Shown: positions 20,024 to 29,720 of the stretch, piece after piece
Position numbering within the stretch: the first letter of the stretch is position 1
Layout of the letters: every line of letters starts with the position of its first letter
Source: a virus
Reading direction: 5' to 3' (one strand)
IMG/VR virus record: IMGVR_UViG_3300036979_000962
Coordinates: 1-50,016 of that record
DNA: 50,016 nt
Position numbers and translations under genes: made by a program
Notes under the pieces: model-generated
Databases searched by the model: none
Seen by the model: the letters and a program-made list of their open reading frames with translations, nothing else
Told to the model about the DNA's origin: nothing

Positions 20024-23000
20024 AGCGTGTAGGTGATTCGGATTCGGCTCCCCGAGCCGTTTCCGGCCCCGGGCGTAGGTAAAGGCGCCCCGTTCGTGTC
20101 CTCGCCCTGACCGCCGCCGCCGCCGCCCGGCCACATCTCGTCGACCGGATTGTTCGGATAAGGCGCGTCCTCGCCGCTCTCGTCCGAGCCGCCGCCCAAA
20201 CCGCCTCGCCCGGCGTCGGTTCCTGCCGCCCCGCCGGTCTGTCCCGACGCTCCCGCTCCGTCTCCGTCCGGCCCGGCCGAGGCTCCGCCTCCGCCGCCGA
20301 CGGCCGAGGAGACGCGATTCGCGCCCGCCCCGCCGGAATACTTCGTGTCCCCGACACCGTTGGCCGCCGCGCCGCCCGGACCGCCGGAAGGATTATCTGC
20401 TCCGTAGAATCCGCGCTCGGCTTTGCAGATGGTCGCTCCTCCGGAGTCCTTCACATAGGTATCGACGATGCCGCCGGAGCCCTGAGAGGCTCCGCGAAGA
20501 GTGTAATAATCTCCCGGCTCCGCGTTCACGGTCGTCTTGGAATACGCCCCGCCGCCTCCGCCGCCGCCGGCGGTATAGGCGTTCGAGTAGGGGCTTCCCG
20601 GCCCGCCGCATCCCCAACACTCGAACACGACGGAGAGCGTTTGTCCCGAAGTCCATCCGTCGGGATACGGGACATCCCAATTAAACTCGCCGCTCGAAAA
20701 ATCCCCGGCGTAGTATTCTTCGATTGTCGGCCCGCCGGAAGTGGAAGCCGAAACAGGAGCGCCCGAACATATCACGCGAATCCGTCCCGGCTGACGCAGG
20801 AGGAACGAGCCCTCGTAGGCGCCGCCCATCCCTGCGCCCGGGCCCGCGCCCGGCTGTCCCGCGTATTGCGTCCACTTCCCGCCTTGTCCTCCGTTCCATC
20901 CGAGGACCGGAGCATTGCCGCCGATGCGGCCCGAGGCGTTGCCGCCCGCGGCGGTCGGGCCGGCCGACGCCCCTCCGCCGCCGCCGAAGAGTAGCGAGCC
21001 GCCCGCTCCGTCCCCGCCGTCAAACGAGGAGTCCCCGACACAATCGACCGCCCGCCCGCCGTCCGCGCCGAGGTAGCCCGTCGCGTCGTCGCCGTAGTCG
21101 CCCCGGCAGATAAGCGACGATTCGTCGTAGACCTCGGAGAACGCGGGCCCGCCCACCGAAGGAGCCGGGTAGAGATAGAACAAGTCGCCCGCCACGACGG
21201 CCACCGTGGTCACGGCGCAAGCCGCGCCGCCGCCGCCGCCGCCTTCCGGAGCGGAGACGCCTCCGGTCCCCCACACTTGGAATGTCACGGAGTCGACGCC
21301 CGTCGGAACCTCGAAAACTAGGTAGGGAAAACTTCCCGAAGCGACGAGGCTCGAGTCGTTGCCGTCGATGTCTACGCCGCAAAGGTCCTGTGGCCAATCG
21401 GCTCCGGAGCCGGAGATAGGTCCCGACTTCGAGGCCGAGAGGCTCGCCGACGGGAGGTCGCCCGTCGACCAAAAGTCGTCAGCGATTTCGACCTTGTAGT
21501 TGATTTCGCTGTTGTTGATTTTGATGTCGCGGATTATCCCCATCAGATTCACGACGAGGTTCCCCGATGCGCTCCCGCCGAGCGAGCCGGAGTCAAAGTC
21601 CGTCGGCTCGAGTTCGACCGGCCACGCCACGAGGTCCCCGATTTCGAGCGGGATGGGGTTGGCGAAGGTCTCGAGTTCCGCATACCACTTCGGGTCCTTG
21701 AACTCGAGCAGTAGCGCCTCGGCCATATTCTCGCACGCGTGATTGCCTTGAAATAGCGTGTTGTTTATCGTGTGGGTTTTTTCGAGGTAGGTCTCGATGG
21801 AGGTTTGGTCGGAGTCCTCGCCCCGGAAGTTGTCGCCGGCCTTGTCGTCGCGGGTGACTTGATACATCGCCCGCTCGCACCCCTCGACAACGATTCGGTT
21901 CCGAATCATATCGTCGTCTTGGAACTCGGCGATGTCCTTGAAGTCCCCGAAGCCGGGGAACGAGACGGCGATGGAGGTCGCGACCGGAGGCGGGAGGAAG
22001 CAGGGCCGCCCGTCGAACGCGAGCCAAAATCGGTAGTTCGCCCGCTCGCATATTTTCTGGACGGCCGCGAGCGCGACTCCCGCGTCGAACCAGACGCGAG
22101 CGATTGAGATTCCCGTCGGCTCGTAGTCCAAGTCGGCGAGCGCCGCGGCCCGGTCCGCATAGAGCCCCGACCACACCAAAAGGTCGGCGAGCACATTGTC
22201 CAGAACTTGCGTCGTGTAGTAGTAGATTTTCACATTCCCGACGCCGGCCTTCACATCCATCGTGTCGTTGAAGAAGAGACTCTTCGTCTCCTCGACATAG
22301 TGCCATCCGCCCTCGCCCTCGCCGTTTGGAGTGTCGCCTTGGTCGCCTTGTCCGACCGGCTCGTCGTTGAGCGTCACGAGCCACGGACCATTACACTCAT
22401 CGGGGAGGATGTATCTCTGCCAAAAGTCGGTCGCATACTGCTTGACCGATATCTCGTCGAGGTCGAGGAAGAACATCGGGAACGAGTTTGCGCCGCCGGT
22501 GAAGAGCGAGAGGCGGAGCGAGCCGGTGTCGGCGATGTGGACGACGAACGAATACAGCGTCCACTCCCCTCCGTTCTTTCCGAGGTCGATTTGCCCGACA
22601 TTCCGGACCGGCGTCATCGGCGTCGCCGAAACATTATAGGCAATCATCCTCGCGGTCGGGCTCGTCGCCGGGAGCCTCGCCCAAAACGAGATTTGGACGG
22701 AGGTCGAGCCGACGACCGCGGCCGCGTTGTCGCGGGTGTAGGTCTGCTCGGTGCTGTAATGAGTCCGGATTATCCGGAGCGCGTAAGTCGACTCTTGGGC
22801 CGGGCTCGCGATTTGGATGAGGCCGGCGGAAGCGCCGTGGTCCGTCTCCCACCGCCAGCCGTTGGCCGAGTTCGCCTCGGCCGCGCCGATGCCGCACGCG
22901 TCGCCGCCGACATATAACTCCGGGCCGAGGTTGCCCGGCGAAGCGACGGCGTTGAACTCCGCCCGCCGGCCCCAATGGAGCGGGCCGTTGATGATGTCGT

Positions 23001-23496
23001 CGACCTCGGCCGACCCGGACCCGGAGCCGGAGACGGCGACGGGATTTAGGTCGCGGAGAGCCGTGTCGGCGAGAAGTTTCATATAGTCCATCCCGCCAAT
23101 CTCGACGACCCGGGAGCCGTGGGAGAAGCGCGGCGCGTCCATAAATCCGATGAGCCGTTGCCAATAGTAATCGACTCCGCCGTATGTCCCGCCGATGGAG
23201 ATGCGGACCTCGCGGCCGACGCGCAGGAGCGAGGCGTAGGGGGAGGTCGGATGCTTCGGATGGAAGATGCCGTTGCCGTTGTCGACTGTGGCGTTCCAAG
23301 TCCCGGCGATGGGGTTCGTCGTGAGGCCCGCTCCGCCGAGCGACACCGCAACGCTCTTGAGATAGTTCGCGCCGCCGCTCCCGCCGAGTTCGCTCAAGTC
23401 CTCCCACGCCGCCCCGTCCCACACCTCGACCCGGTAGAGGATTTGCTGGACGGGCTCGAGGAAGTCCGCCACCGCGACGGGCGCGAAGGCTTGCAC
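20020..23496 (-). CDS. tail hub / receptor-binding protein with two glycine-rich domains
   Basis: 1158 residues from GTG 23496. The N-terminal half has tail-tip features: YRVEVWDGAAWEDLSELGG, IAGTWNATVDNGNGIF, GREVRISIGG, and later AVQKICERANYRFWLAFDGR and IRNRIVVEGCE, as in baseplate-hub/tail-associated proteins. An inserted jelly-roll-like part lies around residues 200-350. From about residue 735 there are two tandem glycine-rich domains (each a VxFxxWG start, a GGGGGG run, then ...AGD.Y/F), like poly-glycine adhesin folds that recognise receptors. It is the last tail gene before kdsA. Confidence 0.75.
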   Translation of the reverse strand: MQAFAPVAVADFLEPVQQILYRVEVWDGAAWEDLSELGGSGGANYLKSVAVSLGGAGLTTNPIAGTWNATVDNGNGIFHPKHPTSPYASLLRVGREVRISIGGTYGGVDYYWQRLIGFMDAPRFSHGSRVVEIGGMDYMKLLADTALRDLNPVAVSGSGSGSAEVDDIINGPLHWGRRAEFNAVASPGNLGPELYVGGDACGIGAAEANSANGWRWETDHGASAGLIQIASPAQESTYALRIIRTHYSTEQTYTRDNAAAVVGSTSVQISFWARLPATSPTARMIAYNVSATPMTPVRNVGQIDLGKNGGEWTLYSFVVHIADTGSLRLSLFTGGANSFPMFFLDLDEISVKQYATDFWQRYILPDECNGPWLVTLNDEPVGQGDQGDTPNGEGEGGWHYVEETKSLFFNDTMDVKAGVGNVKIYYYTTQVLDNVLADLLVWSGLYADRAAALADLDYEPTGISIARVWFDAGVALAAVQKICERANYRFWLAFDGRPCFLPPPVATSIAVSFPGFGDFKDIAEFQDDDMIRNRIVVEGCERAMYQVTRDDKAGDNFRGEDSDQTSIETYLEKTHTINNTLFQGNHACENMAEALLLEFKDPKWYAELETFANPIPLEIGDLVAWPVELEPTDFDSGSLGGSASGNLVVNLMGIIRDIKINNSEINYKVEIADDFWSTGDLPSASLSASKSGPISGSGADWPQDLCGVDIDGNDSSLVASGSFPYLVFEVPTGVDSVTFQVWGTGGVSAPEGGGGGGAACAVTTVAVVAGDLFYLYPAPSVGGPAFSEVYDESSLICRGDYGDDATGYLGADGGRAVDCVGDSSFDGGDGAGGSLLFGGGGGASAGPTAAGGNASGRIGGNAPVLGWNGGQGGKWTQYAGQPGAGPGAGMGGAYEGSFLLRQPGRIRVICSGAPVSASTSGGPTIEEYYAGDFSSGEFNWDVPYPDGWTSGQTLSVVFECWGCGGPGSPYSNAYTAGGGGGGGAYSKTTVNAEPGDYYTLRGASQGSGGIVDTYVKDSGGATICKAERGFYGADNPSGGPGGAAANGVGDTKYSGGAGANRVSSAVGGGGGASAGPDGDGAGASGQTGGAAGTDAGRGGLGGGSDESGEDAPYPNNPVDEMWPGGGGGGQGEDTNGAPLPTPGAGNGSGSRIRITYTL

Positions 23497-23497
23497 C

Positions 23498-23884
23498 TTA
23501 CCGGACCTCTTCGAGTGTCATCGCGAGCGACCAGCGGCACGACGACGGGCCGGCCTTGAGGAACGGGTTGATGTCGAAGTCGGTTATCACGACGAGCCGC
23601 CAAGTCGCGTCCTCCCAATTATTTTGGAAGTAGAGCGCGGAGTTCGCGGCCCGGAGCGCTAGGAAGGTCGTCATCTCGGCGTCCGTCAACATCTCCCACG
23701 ACATACTCCAAGTCCTCGGCGATTTGCTCTTGAAGTTGAACCGGCGCGAGCCGTCGAGCATTGTCGCGTCCTCGACTTGCTTCGGGATGCTCGTCGGGAA
23801 CGCCGGGTCCCCGCCTCCGGTCCATCGGAACGGTGGGAGCGGAGCGATGGCGCTCGCGGTGAGTCCGAGGTAGACATCGGCCAT
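23498..23884 (-). CDS. distal tail component, small
   Basis: 128 residues from ATG 23884, TAATG overlap with the tape-measure stop. Contains FKSKSPRTWSMSWEMLTDAE, then ALYFQNNWEDATWRLVVITD and SLAMTLEEVR, a layout like small distal tail or Dit-like proteins after the tape measure. Assignment from position and motif style. Confidence 0.65.
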   Translation of the reverse strand: MADVYLGLTASAIAPLPPFRWTGGGDPAFPTSIPKQVEDATMLDGSRRFNFKSKSPRTWSMSWEMLTDAEMTTFLALRAANSALYFQNNWEDATWRLVVITDFDINPFLKAGPSSCRWSLAMTLEEVR

Positions 23885-26800
23885 TAGATTTTCCTCCCGA
23901 CGCGCCGGAGTTGCCGGCTGACTATGTGCGCCATCTGCTCGCCGGCCGCCTCGAGGTCTCGCCGCGAGACGCCGGTCGTCGAGACGAGAGGTCCGTTGAA
24001 TTGGATGGTCGGTCCGCCGCCGCCCGCGCCCGCGAGGGCCGGCGCGAGAGCGGGAGCGCCCGAGAACCGCGGGAGCGTGAAGGCGTCGCGGACGATTCGG
24101 ACGAGTTTCTTTTCCGGAAGGACATACTCCGGGCCGGCCTCGCCGATGAGAACATCCTTGAGCCGGGTCGGCTCGTCGAACGCCGCGCCTTCGGCGAGCG
24201 GGGTCGGCTGGGCGGCGATGAGGCCGACTTGGACCGCGCCCATCGCGCCGACGAGAGCCGCCATCACGATTCCGACCCACGGCGGGCCCGACAGCGCGAG
24301 CGCGTTCGTCACGGCGACGGCCGTGTTGACTATCGCGTTCATCAGCGCGATTCCCTTCGTCAGCGCGGCGCCCTTCCGCTGGGCGGCGTCCTTCTTGACT
24401 TGGTATTCGGCCTCGAGCGCGGAGATGGCCTCCTGCTTTTTCGTCTCATCGGTTATCGTCTTGTTGATGTAGGCGAGCCGGGTCTGATATTCATTCTCCA
24501 CGGTTATCGCCGCGTTCGTCTGGATTTGTCCGGCGATGTCCGAGAGGACCCCGCTCAACATACTCCACGCTTGAGACACCTTGTCGACGGCCCGGGTCGC
24601 CGCCGAGACGAATCTCCCCCACGGGCTCGTGTTGGCCGCGATTTTCTGGAGCCGCTCGAGTTCGTCCGAGAGTTCCGCATAGCGCTCGGTCGTCAATCCC
24701 GGGAGGAGGAGCGCTTGCTTGACCTCTTCGATTCGGAGCGATACCTCACTCAGCGTCCCGCCCTTCGTCAAACTCTCCATCGCCGTCCGTATGCCTTCGC
24801 TCGACGCGAATCCGGCCGTCGCGAGGTCGCCGAGGAGGTCGCCGAGGACGCCTTTGAGGAGGAGCGACTTGTCGCCGGTTTCGGAAAGAATTTGCGCCCA
24901 ACTCTCCTCCCAAGTCTCCTCGTTGAGTTTGAGTTCGAACTCGGCGCTGAACAGCCCCTCCGGGCCCTCCCCCGTCTTCATATACTTGTCGAAGTCCTCG
25001 AACTTTATGTCCCATCCGGTCCGCTCTTTGACCGCCTTCTCCCACGCCGTCGCGTTCTCCGCGACCGCCTCGGTCAGCGTGTCGATGGCCTCGGAGAAGG
25101 TCGTATACTTCGGAGTCACGCCGCTAATCTCCTCCTCGATTGCGGCGATGGCGTCCTTCATTTTCTTAATTTGGCCGGGAGTCTTCTCCGTCGACGCCAT
25201 CAGTTGGTCGAGCGCGGCCCGCGCCGCCCGGAGGTCGCGTTGGAGTTCCGCGTTGGTCTTGAGGTCGTAGGTCTTCCAGATGTCCGCGACGGCCGCGCCC
25301 GTCTCCGCGGCCTTCCCTTTGAGGAAGTCGAGCGACTTCCCGAGTTCCCACACCACCGCCCCGAGCCGGCTGAGGCCCGTCCCGAAGTCTTCGGTCCCCT
25401 TCGTCGCCGTCGGCCAATAGCCGGTGAGTTCGGCAACCTTCTTCCGGAGCGTCTCGACATCCGCGTAGAGCGCCGCGGTCTTCTTCCGCGTCTCCTCGGC
25501 CACCGCCGCGTTCTTCGCCCACTTCGCGGCGAGCGTGTTGAGTTCGGTGCTTCCGAGGTCGCCCGATTTCGCCCACTCGGCTTGGAGGAGGCGGAGCGCT
25601 TCGGCGTAGTTCTTTACCTTGCCGTTCGACAACTCGAGCGCCTTGTTCCAGACCTTCGTCCGGAGCGCGGCCCGCTCGGTCGCGCCGGCCGTCAGTTCGA
25701 GTTCCTTCCTTCCGATTCCGAGGATTTTCCCGATGCCTTTCCCGACGCTAATCCACAGCCCATACCACCATTGGAGGACCTTGTCGAATCCGGTCAATTT
25801 CGAGAGGAGCCGCGTGAGCCCGTAGGCGAGGCCGCCGACGACGAGCGCGAGGAGAGCCGCCCCGAGGGCCCCGAGCGCGGTCGCGGCTTGAGCGAAGTAG
25901 GCGGCGAGCATCGGCGCCGTCTTCAGCAACAGCGCTTGGGAGGCGAGGAGCCCGGCCGCGCCTATCGACGCCGCCCCGAACGCGAGCGCGAGAACGCCGA
26001 GCGCGGTCGCGAGCGTCCCGATGACGCCGATGTAGGTCGTGTTGCCGTCGACAAGGTCCGTGAGATGCTTGGTCGTCCAGCGGAGCGCCGAGTTGAGAGC
26101 CTCGACTTGGGGCGCGAGCGACTTGCCTATCGCTTCGGCGAGGAGGTTCATCTCGTTCTTCGTGAGTTGGAGTTGGCTCTTGAGGCTCTCGAGTTGCTTC
26201 TTGGCTATCTCCTCGGTCGTCCCCTTCGCCTTCCGGAGTTCCTTCTCCATATTCCGGAGTTCCTTCGAGAACCCGATGAGCGACATAATCGAGGCGACGC
26301 TCCGGTCTTGGAAGTCCATCTCCATCAAAATCGACCGGCGCTTCTCGTCCGACTGCCCCTTCATCGCCACTTCGAGTTCGCCGACGATGTCGGCGAGGTT
26401 TCTCATCTCGCCGGCCGAGTCGAACACGGTGACATTGTATTTTTCGAAGGCCGCCTTGTTATTGAGGGTCCGCGTTTGGAGGTCGCGGAGAACGATGTCG
26501 AGCCGGGTCCCGGCCTCCGCGCCCTTGATGCCGGCGTTCGCCATAATCGCAAGCGCCGCGACGCCCTCCTCGACATCCTTCCCGACCATCCGCAACGCCG
26601 GCGCGGCCCGGTTCGTGAGCGCCTCGGAGAAGTCTTGGATGGAGCCGTTGGCGAGGATATTCGCCTTCGAGAGAACATCGGAGACGCGGACCATATTCTC
26701 CATATTCTTGACCGCGTCGTCGCGAATGCGGAGCCCGAGCGCCGATTGCGCGTCGGCGAGAAGAGTCGTCGCTAACTCGAGGTCGAACATACCGGCTTGG

Positions 26801-27231
26801 GCGAACTTCGCGACCGCCGGGAGCGCCTTCATTGACTCTTGCGCGGAGAGTCCGGCCGAGGAGAGGAAGTAGTAGGCCGCGGCCGCCTTCTCCGACGACA
26901 CGGTCGTCGTCCTCGCGACCTCTTTCGCGACGGCCTCGAGTTCGTGACGGAGTTTCGCGCCGTCGTCTCCCATAATCGCCAACGACTTCGACATCGCGTC
27001 GTTGAACTTCGTGAACGAATTGACGGCGACGGCGGCGACGCCGACGATAGCGCCGCCGAGCATCGCCATCTGGACGCCGAATTGACGGAGCGAGCCGGCC
27101 AACTGCTCCGCGCCGGCGGCGGTCCGCTGATTTTGGCGGACGACATCGGCCATCGCCGAGTTCCAGCCGCTCTTGTCGAGGACGAGTTTCGCGACGATGG
27201 ACCCGGCCATAAAGCCAGCGGTAACGGCCAT
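23884..27231 (-). CDS. tape measure protein (TP901 family)
   Basis: 1115 residues from the start at 27231. The N-terminus has the TP901 core: SAMADVVRQNQRTAAGAEQL, FNDAMSKSLAIMGDDGAKL, VSSEKAAAAYYFLSSAGLS, RAAPALRMVGKDVEEGVAAL and GTRLDIVLRDLQTRTLNN. Hydrophobic segments (about residues 395-475) could cross the host membrane on ejection. The C-terminus has VTNALALSGPPWVGIVMAAL and PTPLAEGAAFDEPTRLKDVL. Such proteins set tail length; by the usual 1.5 Å per residue this suggests a tail of about 165 nm. Confidence 0.9.
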   Translation of the reverse strand: MAVTAGFMAGSIVAKLVLDKSGWNSAMADVVRQNQRTAAGAEQLAGSLRQFGVQMAMLGGAIVGVAAVAVNSFTKFNDAMSKSLAIMGDDGAKLRHELEAVAKEVARTTTVSSEKAAAAYYFLSSAGLSAQESMKALPAVAKFAQAGMFDLELATTLLADAQSALGLRIRDDAVKNMENMVRVSDVLSKANILANGSIQDFSEALTNRAAPALRMVGKDVEEGVAALAIMANAGIKGAEAGTRLDIVLRDLQTRTLNNKAAFEKYNVTVFDSAGEMRNLADIVGELEVAMKGQSDEKRRSILMEMDFQDRSVASIMSLIGFSKELRNMEKELRKAKGTTEEIAKKQLESLKSQLQLTKNEMNLLAEAIGKSLAPQVEALNSALRWTTKHLTDLVDGNTTYIGVIGTLATALGVLALAFGAASIGAAGLLASQALLLKTAPMLAAYFAQAATALGALGAALLALVVGGLAYGLTRLLSKLTGFDKVLQWWYGLWISVGKGIGKILGIGRKELELTAGATERAALRTKVWNKALELSNGKVKNYAEALRLLQAEWAKSGDLGSTELNTLAAKWAKNAAVAEETRKKTAALYADVETLRKKVAELTGYWPTATKGTEDFGTGLSRLGAVVWELGKSLDFLKGKAAETGAAVADIWKTYDLKTNAELQRDLRAARAALDQLMASTEKTPGQIKKMKDAIAAIEEEISGVTPKYTTFSEAIDTLTEAVAENATAWEKAVKERTGWDIKFEDFDKYMKTGEGPEGLFSAEFELKLNEETWEESWAQILSETGDKSLLLKGVLGDLLGDLATAGFASSEGIRTAMESLTKGGTLSEVSLRIEEVKQALLLPGLTTERYAELSDELERLQKIAANTSPWGRFVSAATRAVDKVSQAWSMLSGVLSDIAGQIQTNAAITVENEYQTRLAYINKTITDETKKQEAISALEAEYQVKKDAAQRKGAALTKGIALMNAIVNTAVAVTNALALSGPPWVGIVMAALVGAMGAVQVGLIAAQPTPLAEGAAFDEPTRLKDVLIGEAGPEYVLPEKKLVRIVRDAFTLPRFSGAPALAPALAGAGGGGPTIQFNGPLVSTTGVSRRDLEAAGEQMAHIVSRQLRRVGRKI

Positions 27232-27913
27232 TATCGTATCCTCCTCGCCTTCGACGGAGCCTTGAGTTTCTTCTTAGGCTTCCCCGCGGCCTTCCGCTTC
27301 GCGAGGACTTTCGCGGCGTGAGCCCGGCGTTCTTTTATGAGGACGGCGTTGTCCTTCTCTGTGTCGGCGATGTTGTCGGTGACATCGAACTCCATCATCT
27401 CGGCGCGGAGCGCGTCGAGTTCCTCTCGGATGTGCTCCGGCTTTTGATACGGGAGGAGCGAGGCGTTGAACGAATCAACCCTTCGGTTCAACATCTTCCG
27501 CCTCGCCTCCGTCGCCCAAAAGAATAAATCCCGCACCCCCATCCCGGCAAAATCCGAAAACGAAAACAGGCCGGGGAACTCTCCCGCTACGAGGGCAACG
27601 ATTCGCCACCCGGCCCGGATGCGTTTTTTTCTTCAGCCGCCGGATTGATGGAGCGCTCGATGAGCACCTCGACCAACTTCCGAAGTTTCGAGAGTTGGAG
27701 GTTGCGGACGACGGAGATGTCGCCCTCGATGAGAGCCTCGAGCGTCCGCCGAATCGCGGCCGCGGAGCCGGCGTTCAAGTCGGTCTGGAGTTCTTGGATT
27801 TTCTCGAGACTCCCGAGCGTGACCTCCTTGACGCGATAGACCTTCCCGTCTATCTCGACCTCGACCGGCTCGAACAGCGACGCCTTCGTATCGAGTTTGA
27901 GGACTATCGCCAT
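27231..27913 (-). CDS. tail assembly chaperone, -1 frameshift product (G-T fusion)
   Basis: The shorter chaperone frame contains A AAA AAC at 27629-27623 in the zero frame. Slipping back one base leads into an open frame (KRIRAGWRIVALVAGEFPGL, then SFSDFAGMGVRDLFFW) that continues to 27231, giving about 227 residues joined at base 27623. No stop interrupts this path. Lambda G/GT and most siphophages use the same device. The product would bind the tape measure during tail building. Between the zero-frame stop and 27542 no good ribosome-binding site is visible, which supports fusion rather than separate start. Confidence 0.85.
27587..27913 (-). CDS. tail assembly chaperone, short form (G-like)
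   Basis: 108 residues from ATG 27913, TAATG overlap with the tail tube stop. Strand-rich start IVLKLDTKASLFEPVEVEID, VKEVTLGSLEKIQELQTDL, then helices, matching small tail assembly chaperones. It ends TAG after GGESLPS, shortly past the slippery site. Confidence 0.85.
   Translation of the reverse strand: MAIVLKLDTKASLFEPVEVEIDGKVYRVKEVTLGSLEKIQELQTDLNAGSAAAIRRTLEALIEGDISVVRNLQLSKLRKLVEVLIERSINPAAEEKNASGPGGESLPS
27623..27629 (-). promoter_or_regulatory. slippery heptamer for -1 programmed frameshift
   Basis: A AAA AAC in the minus transcript, read as GAA AAA AAC in the zero frame. It fits the X XXY YYZ rule exactly. Downstream sequence is GC-rich and could form a short hairpin GGC/GCC. Confidence 0.85.
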
Positions 27914-28449
27914 TAGAGGATGCTCGCGCCGGAGTCCATCCCGATGGTCCCGTAGTCGCCGACGGTGGCCGACTCCTGCGACACGAACACCTTGAACTTC
28001 ACCGGGAAGATTCGCTGAGTGTCCTTGTTGTAGGTGAGGTCGAGGCCGGCGACGGGATAGGTCTTGTAGAGATGGACCCACTCGCAGGGATTCGTCGAGA
28101 CGATGTTGCCGCAGACGGGCTTGATGACGAGCGCCTTCGAGAGCGGGTAGAGGTCGCATCCGATTTGATTCCGAATCGGGATGACGCATCCGCTCTCGTC
28201 GACATTCAGAACGCGAGCGAGTTGAGCGACCGAGAGCCGCGTCAGCGGGACCTCGAGCGTCACGACCGAGCCGGTGAGGACGGCGTTGACGGCGGCGTCG
28301 CCGGCTTGGTCCTCGTTGATGTCGGAGGCGTTCGTCTCCATCGTCAACTTGACATCGCCGAGCGTCTTGCCGAGGTAGGCCGCGTCGCTCTCGCCGTAGC
28401 CCCAAACGATTTCGCAGGGGCCCTTGTCCAGCATAGGGGATGTAGGCAT
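27913..28449 (-). CDS. major tail tube protein
   Basis: 178 residues from ATG 28449, with TTAGGAGGT upstream. KGPCEIVWGYGES, LGDVKLTMETNASDINEDQAG and VFVSQESATVGDYGTIG fit a tube protein fold of two sheets. It sits between the tail terminator and the chaperones, the standard place. A strong ribosome-binding site fits a highly made structural protein. Confidence 0.85.
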   Translation of the reverse strand: MPTSPMLDKGPCEIVWGYGESDAAYLGKTLGDVKLTMETNASDINEDQAGDAAVNAVLTGSVVTLEVPLTRLSVAQLARVLNVDESGCVIPIRNQIGCDLYPLSKALVIKPVCGNIVSTNPCEWVHLYKTYPVAGLDLTYNKDTQRIFPVKFKVFVSQESATVGDYGTIGMDSGASIL

Positions 28450-28474
28450 TAGAACCTCCTAAGTTCTATTCGGC

Positions 28475-28897
28475 TCAAGGCGTTCCGGACACACAGGAGC
28501 CTTCTTCCATTCGGAATATGTAGTTCGTCGAAAAGAGATGGCGGCGGTTGTCGTCTTGGCCGAGCGATTGCGGGATGTAAAGCGCTTCGACTGTCATCGC
28601 GAGGTAGCCCTCGCCGCTCCCGTCGAGCCGCGGGAGATTCCATCCGGAGGTGCCGTGGAGCGCGTGGTAGACGGCGTAGGCGTCCTCGCGGGCGTCGAAG
28701 TAAGTCTCGGCGCGGTTGAGGATTTGGATGGCGACATCGGCCATATCCTCGTTCGGGTAGAAGTAGGTCGGCCCGCCCGCCTCGATGACGAGCACCATCC
28801 GCGGCGGAGCGTTCTGGAGAGCGTGGCCGATTTGGAGTTTCGTCCCGATGGTGAAGCCGGTGAGGCCCTCGATGAGCGTGGCGATTTCGCGTATCAC
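28475..28897 (-). CDS. tail terminator / head-tail joining protein
   Basis: 140 residues from GTG 28897, GTGA overlap. REIATLIEGLTGFTIGTKLQ at the N-terminus and DMADVAIQILNRAETYFDAR then LAMTVEALYIPQ look like tail terminator or minor capsid 3-type proteins. Position just before the tube gene supports it. Confidence 0.75.
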   Translation of the reverse strand: MIREIATLIEGLTGFTIGTKLQIGHALQNAPPRMVLVIEAGGPTYFYPNEDMADVAIQILNRAETYFDAREDAYAVYHALHGTSGWNLPRLDGSGEGYLAMTVEALYIPQSLGQDDNRRHLFSTNYIFRMEEGSCVSGTP

Positions 28898-29349
28898 TTC
28901 ATCCCCGTCCCGGCCCCGATTTGGTCGGCCATAATTTCGAGATACTTGTTGCGGTTCATCATCAACTTCGACTCGAGGAACTTCGGCCCGGGCTGAGAGG
29001 CGCCCTTGTCGTAGGTCCAATGGATTCCGGCCGTGAGCGGGACCTCGTGCCACTTGTGGGCGTATTCGATGTTGAACCCGGCCTCGATTTCGGCGAAGCC
29101 GGCGGAGACCTCGGCCTTCGTCGTCCGGGCCGAGCGCCAAAGGTCGCCCGAGCGCTTCGGCGCTTGGGGCCCGACATCGCGGGCGTCGGCGAGGAGTTCG
29201 TTCGCCGCGGCGAAGAGCGCCTTCCCGGCGGCCTTCGAGTCGACGAGTTCCATCAGCACACGGAGCCGGGCCTCGACTTGCGAGGTGTCGAAAGTCCAAT
29301 GGGCCTGTATGCCGTGGCCGCCGGCCGTCGGTCGAGTCGTTGCCGCCAT
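28894..29349 (-). CDS. neck / head-tail connector (HK97 gp10-type)
   Basis: 151 residues from ATG 29349. AAANELLADARDVGPQAPKR, then RSGDLWRSART, then FNIEYAHKWHEVPL and GPKFLESKLMMNR are typical of gp10/minor-capsid-2-type connectors. They complete the neck where the tail joins. Confidence 0.8.
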   Translation of the reverse strand: MAATTRPTAGGHGIQAHWTFDTSQVEARLRVLMELVDSKAAGKALFAAANELLADARDVGPQAPKRSGDLWRSARTTKAEVSAGFAEIEAGFNIEYAHKWHEVPLTAGIHWTYDKGASQPGPKFLESKLMMNRNKYLEIMADQIGAGTGMK

Positions 29350-29357
29350 CGTCTCCT

Positions 29358-29720
29358 CTATGCCAAGTAAATCTCGTAATGAGGATGCGAGAAGTCCTTA
29401 GGCTTCCTGATTTCGATTATAGCACGGTCAAACGACTCGCCGCCGATTTGGATGCGGTCCTCGAGCGAGAGTTTTCTCCCGAGGAACGCGGCCCGCTCTA
29501 TCTTCCTCGGAAGGTATATCATCACGGTCGAGACGACCTCCTCGGCCGTCGCCGTTTTCCCGGCGCCGGTCTTCCGCGTCCGAACGAGGTTCGTCTTCCA
29601 TTCGACATATCCCCGGACGACGACCGAGGTCCCCGACTCCGGCTCGCCCCACGAGTCGTAGCCCTCGTGTTTGAGGATGGTGATTTCGTCGACCGCGTAG
29701 GCGTTTAACATTCCTCTCAT
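29358..29720 (-). CDS. head-tail connector (minor capsid 1-type)
   Basis: 120 residues from ATG 29720, ATGA overlap. ILKHEGYDSWGEPESGTSVV and EEVVSTVMIYLPRKIERA then SLEDRIQIGGESF match head-completion proteins. Gene order connector-neck-terminator-tube is normal. Confidence 0.75.
   Translation of the reverse strand: MRGMLNAYAVDEITILKHEGYDSWGEPESGTSVVVRGYVEWKTNLVRTRKTGAGKTATAEEVVSTVMIYLPRKIERAAFLGRKLSLEDRIQIGGESFDRAIIEIRKPKDFSHPHYEIYLA

Noticed and set aside
23911-26775. 954-codon open frame on the plus strand
   Set aside because: Lies exactly opposite the tape measure gene; arginine/glutamate-rich translation typical of the antisense of GC-rich coding DNA; no ribosome-binding site or family motifs.
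29412-29420. Extended -10 motif TGCTATAAT
   Set aside because: Lies inside the coding sequence of a connector gene with no -35 and no nearby gap; probably chance codons.
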